From Gammaproteobacteria bacterium RBG_16_57_12 (lineage in GTDB: Bacteria > Pseudomonadota > Gammaproteobacteria > RBG-16-57-12): DNA of 10,262 nt. Position 1 is the first letter of the stretch. Each line of letters begins with the position of its first letter. The notes below the pieces were generated by a model that was not told the DNA's origin, ran no database searches, and was given only the letters and a program-made list of their open reading frames with translations. The DNA lies in assembly GCA_001801365.1 (NCBI GenBank), contig MGXL01000115.1:177-10438 (forward strand), given 5' to 3'. Made by a program: the position numbers and the translations under genes. Shown here piece after piece: positions 1-5,736 of this stretch.

Positions 1-533
1 AGATAGGGCAACAGCTCACTCCGCCCCTGCAGATCCAGCGCGGCCAGAGGTTCGTCCATCAACAGCAGTGACGGGCTGGCCAGCAGGGCGCGCGCCAGGG
101 CCACGCGTTGCTGCTGCCCCATCGATAACTGATGCGCCCGCGCCTCCAGCCAGGCGCCGATACCAAGGCTTGCCACGACCTGTTCCCAGTCGGCGCGCGC
201 CTGGCCGCGCGGTGTACGGCGCCAGCCATAGTGTAGGTTATCCCGGATGCTCAGGTGCGGAAACAGCCGCGGCTCCTGAAAGGTAAAGCCGACGCCGCGC
301 TTCTGCACCGGCACAAACACACCCTGCGGATCATCCTGCCACAGCACATCGCCATAGTGCACATAGGCCTGCGGCCAGCGTTCCAGACCGGCCAGGGCGC
401 GCAGCAGACTGGTCTTGCCGGTGCCGGACCGGCCAAAGATGGCGGTAATCCCGCGCGCGGGCACCTCCAGATCAACAGACAGCGCGAAGGCGGGAAAAGC
501 AATATTCAGCCGTGCGATCAGTGTTGATGTCAT
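1..533 (-). CDS. modC: Molybdate ABC transporter ATP-binding protein ModC (3' end cut by window edge)
   Basis: This is the ATPase that powers molybdate import at the cytoplasmic face of the ModB permease. About 177 codons are visible, and the C-terminal half runs off the left edge of the window. Seen in the translation: Walker A GRSGTGKTS (about residues 34-42), a Q-loop region FQEPRLFPHLS (about 85-95) very like the ModC 'RLFPH' segment, an ABC signature written LSMGQQQR (about 136-143) instead of the usual LSGGQ, and Walker B LLLMDEPLAALD (about 156-167). The H-loop and the C-terminal molybdate-binding (TOBE/Mop) domain, if present, lie outside. The ATG at 533-531 overlaps the modB stop as ATGA, which suggests translational coupling in a modABC operon. 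Identity as ModC rather than another importer ATPase rests on the modA and modB neighbours and the RLFPH segment. The methionine in the signature loop is unusual. Confidence 0.93.
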   Translation of the reverse strand, partial: MTSTLIARLNIAFPAFALSVDLEVPARGITAIFGRSGTGKTSLLRALAGLERWPQAYVHYGDVLWQDDPQGVFVPVQKRGVGFTFQEPRLFPHLSIRDNLHYGWRRTPRGQARADWEQVVASLGIGAWLEARAHQLSMGQQQRVALARALLASPSLLLMDEPLAALDLQGRSELLPY

Positions 534-1234
534 GGCCGCACCAAGGCACGGCGGTTGAACACATAGACCGCCAGCAACACCACAAAGGAAAACAGCAGCA
601 GGCCAGCGGCCAGGCGGTGGGCGCCGGCATAGTCCAGCATCTCGACCTGATCATAGAGGGCGATCGACAGGACGCGCGTCTCGCCCGGAATGTTGCCCCC
701 CACCATCAACACCACACCAAACTCCCCGAGGGTGTGCGCAAAGCCCAGCACCAGCGCCGTGACATAACCCCGCAGCGCCAGGGGCGAGGCGACGGTCAGG
801 AAGGCATCGATGCGGCTGGCGCGCAGACACCAGGCGAGCTCCAGATATTTCCGGCCGACCCCCTCGAAGGCGCCCTGCAGGGGCTGCACCACAAACGGCA
901 GGGAATACAGCACCGAGGCGATGACCAGGCCCTCAAAGGTGAAGGCCAGCGGCGCGCCGGTCAGTTGCAGCCAGGCACTGCCCAGAAATCCCTGCGGGGC
1001 AAAGGCCAGCAGCAGATAAAAGCCCAGCACGGTCGGCGGCAATACCAGAGGAAGTGCCACGATCGCCTCGACAAACACCTTCCAGCGCCGCCGGCTATGC
1101 GCCAGCCACCAGGCGAGCGGGGTGGCAATCAGCATCAGCAGGATTACCGTTGTGCCCGCCAGCCGCAGCGACAGGAGTATGGCGCTCCATACCCCCCCGG
1201 TAGCCGCCTCAGTCATGCGCGGGGCCAGATTCAT
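530..1234 (-). CDS. modB: Molybdate ABC transporter permease ModB
   Basis: Inner-membrane channel subunit of the molybdate importer, 234 aa, close to the roughly 229 aa of E. coli ModB. The sequence shows several hydrophobic spans (about residues 17-38, 58-79, 103-120, 155-176 and 208-226). The permease EAA-type loop that docks on the ATPase lies at about 132-153 (ELAWCLRASRID, followed by ASPLA). Diagnostic ModB segments are LPLVLPPTVLGFYLLL (about 61-76), HTLGEFGVVLM (about 167-177) and NIPGETRVLSIALYD (about 181-195). The start ATG at 1234-1232 overlaps the modA stop as ATGA, and the gene's own stop overlaps modC in the same way. An internal ATG at codon 7 is a possible alternative start, but the overlap favours the first. 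Nothing looks damaged. Confidence 0.96.
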   Translation of the reverse strand: MNLAPRMTEAATGGVWSAILLSLRLAGTTVILLMLIATPLAWWLAHSRRRWKVFVEAIVALPLVLPPTVLGFYLLLAFAPQGFLGSAWLQLTGAPLAFTFEGLVIASVLYSLPFVVQPLQGAFEGVGRKYLELAWCLRASRIDAFLTVASPLALRGYVTALVLGFAHTLGEFGVVLMVGGNIPGETRVLSIALYDQVEMLDYAGAHRLAAGLLLFSFVVLLAVYVFNRRALVRP

Positions 1235-2010
1235 TCACAGCGTGTGTCATAACCTTGCTGATGCAACATTGTCTGTGTCTCTGCTTCACACATAAATCGA
1301 TAAAATGATGCCGCCGCCGGATTTTTCCCGGCCAGCAGCACCATCTGCTGCTCAATGGGCGCATGCAGCCCGGCCGGGATTTCCCGGTAATGCAGCCGCC
1401 ACGGCCGTTCCTTGCCGAGGACTTGCGCCAGCGCCACCAACCCCAGACCGGCATTGCCGCTGACTACATATTGCAAGGCCTGTGCCACGTTTTCGCCCAT
1501 GACCAGGCGCGAGCGGGTCTGATCGTACAGCCCCAGGCGCTGCAGCGTTTCCAGCGCCGCCGCGCCATAGGGGGCGGTCTGCGGATTGGCAATGGCAATG
1601 CGCTGCTGATCATCACTCAACACAGCGCGCAGCTCTGTGTGTTCAAGCAACGGTCTGTTATTACTGACCAGGGCCAGGCGACCTATGGCATAGATCTGAC
1701 GGCTTCCCGGAACAGCGCGCCCCTGCTGTTCCAGTCGGGCGGGATAGTCGGCATTTGCCGCCAGATAGACATCATATGGCGCGCCCTGGGTAATCTGGGC
1801 ATAGAGTATGCCGCTGGCAGCGGAGCTGATGACCAGGTGATGACCGCTGCGTTGTTCAAACTGCGGCTTGATGATGCGCAGGGTATCGGCAAAATTACTG
1901 GCCACCGCCACCCGCACTGTATCGGCATAAACAGCGGATGACAGACTGCACAGCAGGAAGGCGATGCCCAGATGGCAATATCCTGCCAAGGATATCTTCA
2001 TTACACGCAC
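1231..2010 (-). CDS. modA: Molybdate-binding periplasmic protein ModA
   Basis: Captures molybdate (or tungstate) in the periplasm and delivers it to ModBC. It is 259 aa, essentially the family length (E. coli 257). An N-terminal signal peptide with hydrophobic core LGIAFLLCSLSSA is followed by a likely cleavage site after VYA (residue 29). The mature part begins DTVRVAVASNF, typical of ModA. Likely oxyanion-binding positions, by family knowledge, are the serine of AVASNF (S38), the serines of VISSAASG (62-63), the NPQTAPYG loop (142-149) and GENVAQAL (172-179). I chose the GTG at 2010 because an AGGAG lies 11 nt upstream of it (2026-2022). The in-frame ATG at 2001 would sit 20 nt from that site, though it remains possible and would shorten the signal peptide by three residues. 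This is the first gene of modABC, divergent from moaA. Confidence 0.95.
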   Translation of the reverse strand: MRVMKISLAGYCHLGIAFLLCSLSSAVYADTVRVAVASNFADTLRIIKPQFEQRSGHHLVISSAASGILYAQITQGAPYDVYLAANADYPARLEQQGRAVPGSRQIYAIGRLALVSNNRPLLEHTELRAVLSDDQQRIAIANPQTAPYGAAALETLQRLGLYDQTRSRLVMGENVAQALQYVVSGNAGLGLVALAQVLGKERPWRLHYREIPAGLHAPIEQQMVLLAGKNPAAASFYRFMCEAETQTMLHQQGYDTRCE

Positions 2011-2021
2011 CGATTAGCTGA

Positions 2022-2026
2022 CTCCT
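2022..2026 (-). promoter_or_regulatory. Ribosome binding site of modA
   Basis: AGGAG on the minus strand, 11 nt upstream of the GTG at 2010 and 20 nt upstream of the ATG at 2001. The spacing decides in favour of the GTG start. It lies directly 3' of an imperfect inverted repeat (2028-2059). Confidence 0.6.
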
Positions 2027-2027
2027 G

Positions 2028-2059
2028 TGATCGTTATGGGCACCTAACAGGGTTGATCA
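2028..2059 (-). repeat. Imperfect inverted repeat in the modA leader
   Basis: On the plus strand, TGATC-GTTA (2028-2036) is complementary to TAAC (2045-2048) and GATCA (2055-2059). The loop is 8 nt and there is a 6-nt one-sided bulge (2049-2054). In the modA transcript this would be a 9-bp bulged hairpin ending just before the AGGAG ribosome site. It could be an operator, a translational control hairpin or chance. Confidence 0.4.
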
Positions 2060-2117
2060 ATGCCCCGCCCTGGTGCAGGGATGCCCGATACTGGTGATGT
2101 TTATTACTCGAGGCCTA

Positions 2118-2133
2118 TTGTATCTCAGTACAA
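2118..2133. promoter_or_regulatory. TTGTA-N6-TACAA dyad, candidate operator
   Basis: Perfect 5-bp inverted half-sites separated by six bases, near the centre of the divergent spacer. It overlaps the minus-strand TACAAT that could be the modA -10. The position suits a repressor or activator of one or both mod and moaA transcripts. The binding protein is unknown, and the half-sites are short enough that chance is possible. Confidence 0.35.
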
Positions 2134-2259
2134 CATAAAAGTGCCGACGCGGTAACCGGGTTCAAGTACACTATGCATAGCAATTCGAAATGAAATATTT
2201 GGCTTACACAAGCAAGCGGCGCTCGCGCCCACTACTCCTGGATATGTATCTATCTTGAT

Positions 2260-3273
2260 GTGATGGCAACTCAGGCAGGCAACGCTTCCAAACCGGCATT
2301 GATCGATCCCCATGGACGACGGATCGACTATATCCGTTTGTCCGTCACCGATAAATGCAATCTGCGCTGCTTCTATTGCCTGCCCGAGGGTTATAAGGAT
2401 TTTACCGAACCCTCAAGCTGGTTGAGCTTTGATGAGATCGAACGGGTGATACGCGCCTTTGCCGATCTCGGCGTGCGCCGGGTGCGGATTACCGGCGGTG
2501 AGCCCCTGGTGCGAAAGAATTTGAGCGCGCTGGTGGCGCAACTCAATGCCATCGACACGATCGACGATCTATCACTGAGCACCAATGCCTCACTACTGAG
2601 GCGCGATGCCCCGGCACTAAAACAGGCGGGCATCGCACGCATCAATGTCAGTCTCGATACCTTACTCGGCGATCGTTTTGCCCAAATCACCCGCAATGGC
2701 CAGCTGGCAACGGTGCTCGATGGTCTCATGGCCGCCAAGGCCGCCGGCCTGACTCCGATCAAAATCAACATGGTCGTCATGAAAGATGTCAATGATGATG
2801 AAACCGAAGACATGGTGTTGTTCTGTCTGGAACACGGCTTCACCTTGCGCTTTATCGAAACCATGCCCATGGGTGATAGCGGGCGTAGCGCCAGTTTGCA
2901 ATATCTCGACCTTGATATCGTGCGCAAACATCTGGCCGGCCGTTTCGACCTGATCGACAGCGTCATGCCGGGTGGCGGGCCGGCGCGTTATATGAATGTG
3001 AAGGGAACGGACCTGCATATCGGATTTATCACGCCGATCTCACAACATTTTTGCGATACCTGCAACCGGGTTCGTCTGTCGGCCGACGGTACACTTTATC
3101 TATGCATGGGGAATGAACACAGCTTTGCGCTACGGCCGCTGCTCAGAGAAGGCATCAGTGACGATGATCTCAAGCACGCCCTGCTGCGGGCGCTGGCTCT
3201 CAAGCCCCGGCAGCATGATTTTAACAGCCAGCCCGGCAAGATCGTGCGGGTTATGGCCAGATTGGGCGGTTGA
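2260..3273 (+). CDS. moaA: GTP 3',8-cyclase MoaA (radical SAM, molybdopterin step 1)
   Basis: Converts GTP to 3',8-cyclo-dihydro-GTP, which MoaC turns into cyclic pyranopterin monophosphate, the first committed steps of molybdenum cofactor synthesis. It is 337 aa (E. coli 329). Visible: the radical-SAM cluster C33-x3-C37-x2-C40 in TDKCNLRCFYCLPEG, the SAM-binding GGEP (79-82), the second 4Fe-4S cluster C265-x2-C268-x13-C282 in HFCDTCNRVRL..LYLC, and the C-terminal Gly-Gly (336-337) that the MoaA family needs for activity. All key residues are present. The start is either GTG at 2260 or ATG at 2263, and neither has a clear ribosome site. An ATG at 2258 is out of frame and followed at once by a stop. 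The gene is alone on its strand, divergent from modABC, and its 3' end runs 23 bp into mobA. Confidence 0.97.
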   Translation: MMATQAGNASKPALIDPHGRRIDYIRLSVTDKCNLRCFYCLPEGYKDFTEPSSWLSFDEIERVIRAFADLGVRRVRITGGEPLVRKNLSALVAQLNAIDTIDDLSLSTNASLLRRDAPALKQAGIARINVSLDTLLGDRFAQITRNGQLATVLDGLMAAKAAGLTPIKINMVVMKDVNDDETEDMVLFCLEHGFTLRFIETMPMGDSGRSASLQYLDLDIVRKHLAGRFDLIDSVMPGGGPARYMNVKGTDLHIGFITPISQHFCDTCNRVRLSADGTLYLCMGNEHSFALRPLLREGISDDDLKHALLRALALKPRQHDFNSQPGKIVRVMARLGG

Positions 3274-3859
3274 CGGCTGCTTGCTGCAATTCACCACGGG
3301 TGTTGATATTGGCAAACGCCATGGCACAATCGCTAAAGTCCGTTATCGCCAGGCGCCGGGCGGCGAGCCAGTCCTGCACCTTGCGCTGGCCCGAGCCCAG
3401 ATAATCTTGCAGATCATCGAGCGCCTCACGTCGCGCCAAAAAACACACCGCCTGCAGATCGCCTGCCACCGTGGCCGCGCTCACCTGTGCCTGCTCCGCC
3501 TCCAGGGCAACCATCAAGCGCCGGGTCAGATCATCCGGTAAAAACGGCGCGTCGCAGGGCACACACAAGATGTAGGGGGTTCTGACCAGGGGTAAGGCGC
3601 TCAGCAGTCCGGCCAGTGGCCCGCGAAAGTCCGGCCAGAGGTCCTGCGCCAGTGGATAGCCGTATCGGGCGTAGCGATCCAGATGACGATTAGCATTGAT
3701 GATGATCGGCCCGACCTGCGGGCGTATTCTGGCAATGACATGTTCGATCAGCGGCTTGCCATCCAGCACCAGCAGGCCTTTCTCCACACCGCCCATGCGC
3801 AGGCCTTTACCGCCGGCCAGGATGATGCCGGTGATGGGGTTATTCTCGGGCATCACCAT
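3251..3859 (-). CDS. mobA: Molybdenum cofactor guanylyltransferase MobA
   Basis: Transfers GMP from GTP to Mo-molybdopterin to give the MGD cofactor used by the DMSO-reductase family (nitrate reductase, formate dehydrogenase and others). It is 202 aa from this start (E. coli 194). Numbered from this start: nucleotide-binding loop LAGGKGLRMGGVEKGLL (about 14-30), INANRH (about 54-59), DLWPDFRGPLAGLLSAL (about 73-89), the metal-site segment VPCDAPFLP (about 100-108) and the C-terminal FANINTRGEL (about 182-191). All match the MobA family. The start is uncertain: ATG at 3859, a TTG one codon earlier and a further ATG at 3853 are in frame, and an AGGAT lies 13 nt before 3859 across the end of moeA. 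It is the last gene of the moaB-moeA-mobA run, about 15 nt after moeA, and its tail overlaps the moaA tail by 23 bp. Confidence 0.95.
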   Translation of the reverse strand: MVMPENNPITGIILAGGKGLRMGGVEKGLLVLDGKPLIEHVIARIRPQVGPIIINANRHLDRYARYGYPLAQDLWPDFRGPLAGLLSALPLVRTPYILCVPCDAPFLPDDLTRRLMVALEAEQAQVSAATVAGDLQAVCFLARREALDDLQDYLGSGQRKVQDWLAARRLAITDFSDCAMAFANINTRGELQQAAVNRPIWP

Positions 3860-3874
3860 CAAAATCTGTTAATC

Positions 3875-5128
3875 CTAAGACAATAGCTCGGAAAACGGCA
3901 GTACATCCACCCGCTCACCGCGCCGGATGGTCCGGCCTTCTGCTATGATCGCCAGGCCGTTCGCCCAGGTAAGCGAGCTCAGCGCCCCGGAACTTTGATT
4001 GGGATAGAGCGAAACGCGGTACTCGCCCTGCTCATCCGGCGCCATGCGCGCGCGGGCATATTCGCGACGTTTGCCGGCCTTGGGCCAGTCAAAATCGGCG
4101 AGCGCGTGCATCACGAGCGGCGCCACATTTTCAGCGCCCTGACAACGCAGGAGAAAGGGCCGCAGGATCAGGCAGAAGGTCACAAAGGCCGCCACCGGAT
4201 TGCCGGGCACGCCGAAGAAGGCTGTGCCGGCAACCTGTCCATACGCCAGCGGCTTGCCCGGCTTGATGGCGACACGCCATAAGATAATTTCACCCTGTCG
4301 CTGCACGGCCGCCTTCACATAATCCTCTTCACCCACCGACACGCCGCCACTGCTGATAATCACATCGGCCTGACGCGCCGCCGTGCGCAACACCTCGCCG
4401 GTATGCTCAAGATCATCCCGGATACAACCCAGATCGATCACCTCGCAATCCAGGGTCTGCAACAGGCCGATCAGGGTCATGCGGTTGCTGTCATAGATCT
4501 TGCCCTCGGGCAGGGGCTCGCCGGGCTGCGCCAACTCATCCCCGGTGGAGAGCACCGCCACGCGCAGGCGGCGATAAACCGCTACACGGCCCAGTCCCAG
4601 GGTGGCGATCACGCCCAGCTCCTGTGGCCGCAGGCGCGCGCCGCGTTTCAATACCACGTCGCCGGATGCAATGTCTTCGCCGCGACGGCGGATATTGGCG
4701 CCGCACCTGGCTGGCGCCGTGAAGTGAACCCGGTCGCCATTTCGATCACACTGCTCCTGGGCAATCACCGTATCCGCGCCGGCAGGAATCCAGGCGCCGG
4801 TAAAAATACGTGCCGCCGTGCCTTGTGCCAGCGTTGTAACAGGATCACCGGCACAGATACGCTGCCTGACCGGCAGCCATCCATCACCCGGCAGATCATC
4901 ATGGGCGAATGCATAACCGTCCATGGCGCTATTATCCGCCGGCGGCACGCTCACGGATGATGTTACTGACTCTGCCAGCACCCGCCCCAGGGCGGCGGTG
5001 ATGGGAACCGTCTCAACCTCGCCGACCACCCGGGCCTGTATCAGCAGGGCGGGCAGGACCTGATCGATACCGGATAATGCGGGTGCGTCACAACAGTCAG
5101 CGGGCATGATACATTCTTTGCCTGTCAT
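3875..5128 (-). CDS. moeA: Molybdopterin molybdenumtransferase MoeA
   Basis: Inserts molybdate into adenylylated molybdopterin to make Mo-MPT. It is 417 aa (E. coli 411). Family blocks in order: PPADNSAMDGYAF (62-74, with D70), RIFTGAWIPAGADTVIAQE (107-125, with T110), RRRGEDIASGDVVLKRG (147-163), VAVLSTGDEL (190-199, with E198), GKIYDSNR (209-216), DVIISSGGVSVGEEDY (255-270, with D269), AIKPGKPLAYG (287-297), FFGVPGNPVAAF (304-315), and a C-terminal domain with SSGALSSLTWANGL (379-392). The acidic residues correspond to those known to matter in E. coli MoeA. The start ATG at 5128 is only 5 nt after the moaB stop and so probably coupled to it. An in-frame ATG at 5107 is the alternative. No good ribosome site is seen for either. 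Operon with moaB (upstream) and mobA (downstream). Confidence 0.96.
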   Translation of the reverse strand: MTGKECIMPADCCDAPALSGIDQVLPALLIQARVVGEVETVPITAALGRVLAESVTSSVSVPPADNSAMDGYAFAHDDLPGDGWLPVRQRICAGDPVTTLAQGTAARIFTGAWIPAGADTVIAQEQCDRNGDRVHFTAPARCGANIRRRGEDIASGDVVLKRGARLRPQELGVIATLGLGRVAVYRRLRVAVLSTGDELAQPGEPLPEGKIYDSNRMTLIGLLQTLDCEVIDLGCIRDDLEHTGEVLRTAARQADVIISSGGVSVGEEDYVKAAVQRQGEIILWRVAIKPGKPLAYGQVAGTAFFGVPGNPVAAFVTFCLILRPFLLRCQGAENVAPLVMHALADFDWPKAGKRREYARARMAPDEQGEYRVSLYPNQSSGALSSLTWANGLAIIAEGRTIRRGERVDVLPFSELLS

Positions 5129-5133
5129 CTATA

Positions 5134-5664
5134 TTATCGCTCGGTGAGACGCGGCAACAGGTTGATAAAGTTGCACGGTTGGGTACGGCTATCCAGCTGG
5201 GCTTGCAGAATTTCCTGCCATGCCAGGGTGCAGGCGCCGGTCGAACCCGGCATACAAAAGATCAGCGTGCCATTGGCCAGGCCCGCCACCGCCCGCGACT
5301 GAATGGTCGCGCTCCTGATGTCCTGATAGGACAACATGCGGAACAGCTCGCCGAATCCGGCGATGTGCTTATCGAACAGAGGCAAAACCGCCTCTGGCGT
5401 GATGTCGCGACCGGTCATGCCGGTGCCGCCGGTGATGAGCACCACCTGGATGCCAGCATCGGCAATCCAGCGCGAGACCAGGGCGCGCATCTGATAGATA
5501 TTGTCGGGAAGAATACATTTTTCAACCAGCCGGTGACCCAGGGCCTGCAATTGCTCCGCCAGATACCTGCCGGAGGTATCGGTCTCGTCGGCACGGGTAT
5601 CCGAGACAGTCAATACCGCCATACTGACTGGCAAGAATTCGGCATTATCCTGAGTACGCGACAT
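5134..5664 (-). CDS. moaB: Molybdenum cofactor biosynthesis protein MoaB (MPT adenylyltransferase family)
   Basis: MoaB/MogA-fold protein, 176 aa from this start, resembling E. coli MoaB (about 170 aa) along its whole length. Family members adenylylate molybdopterin before MoeA inserts molybdate. In E. coli MogA does this and MoaB itself is reported inactive; in many organisms without MogA, MoaB is the active enzyme. Visible: MAVLTVSDTRADETDTSG (15-32), VVLITGGTGMTGRDITPEA (74-92), FGELFRMLSYQDI (104-116), SRAVAGLANGTLIFCMPGS (123-141) and TQPCNFINLLPRL (161-173). The ATG at 5664 is preferred because AGGAG (5675-5671) lies 6 nt upstream. The GTG one codon earlier would be only 3 nt away. First gene of moaB-moeA-mobA, downstream of a probable terminator. 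The co-transcribed moeA supports an active role. Confidence 0.94.
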   Translation of the reverse strand: MSRTQDNAEFLPVSMAVLTVSDTRADETDTSGRYLAEQLQALGHRLVEKCILPDNIYQMRALVSRWIADAGIQVVLITGGTGMTGRDITPEAVLPLFDKHIAGFGELFRMLSYQDIRSATIQSRAVAGLANGTLIFCMPGSTGACTLAWQEILQAQLDSRTQPCNFINLLPRLTER

Positions 5665-5670
5665 CACATT

Positions 5671-5675
5671 CTCCT
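5671..5675 (-). promoter_or_regulatory. Ribosome binding site of moaB
   Basis: AGGAG on the minus strand, 6 nt before the ATG at 5664 and 3 nt before the GTG at 5667. The spacing favours the ATG as the moaB start. Confidence 0.65.
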
Positions 5676-5697
5676 GCCTGTTGATCGATCATTCGAT

Positions 5698-5732
5698 AAT
5701 AAAACAAACCTGCCTGGGTGGATACCCAGCAG
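5698..5732 (-). terminator. Probable intrinsic terminator after the TPR membrane protein gene
   Basis: On the minus strand, CTGC-TGGGT-ATCC-ACCCA-G-GCAG forms a 9-bp stem with one bulged base. It is followed by an interrupted U-rich run (GTTTGTTTTATT) and begins 4 nt after the stop codon of the upstream gene. It would separate that gene from moaB, implying that moaB-moeA-mobA has its own promoter in or just after this stretch. The T-run is broken by a G and an A, so termination may be partial. Confidence 0.65.
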
Positions 5733-5736
5733 CCTC

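Larger units (their letters stand above)
2011..2259. promoter_or_regulatory. Divergent modA/moaA intergenic regulatory region
   Basis: A 249-bp spacer that must hold the promoters of both modABC (minus) and moaA (plus), and is therefore the likely point of molybdenum-dependent control. Seen in it: an imperfect inverted repeat next to the modA ribosome site (2028-2059), a short GC hairpin CCCTG-GTG-CAGGG (2068-2080), a dyad TTGTA-N6-TACAA (2118-2133) and a 10-bp palindrome CTATGCATAG (2171-2180). A minus-strand TACAAT (2122-2117) could be a -10 for modA, but I see no good -35. No convincing sigma-70 promoter for moaA and no clean ModE-type operator could be picked by eye. The length and secondary structure would allow a Moco-type riboswitch, known upstream of moaA and mod genes in other bacteria, but I cannot confirm one. 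Confidence 0.5.

Noticed and set aside
512..1252. 246-codon plus-strand open frame
   Set aside because: It lies antisense to modB. Its translation is rich in Gln, His, Arg and Gly with no recognisable motif, as expected for the reverse frame of a GC-rich gene.
1363..1941. 192-codon plus-strand open frame
   Set aside because: Antisense to modA, which has a signal peptide and family motifs.
2068..2080. CCCTG-GTG-CAGGG hairpin as a possible terminator
   Set aside because: The stem is 5 bp with no T-run on either side, and it lies upstream of both genes rather than after one.
2171..2180. Perfect 10-bp palindrome CTATGCATAG
   Set aside because: Too short to stand alone as an operator, and the flanks do not extend the symmetry. 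It is listed only as part of the spacer.
4403..4960. 185-codon plus-strand open frame
   Set aside because: Antisense to the strongly conserved moeA.
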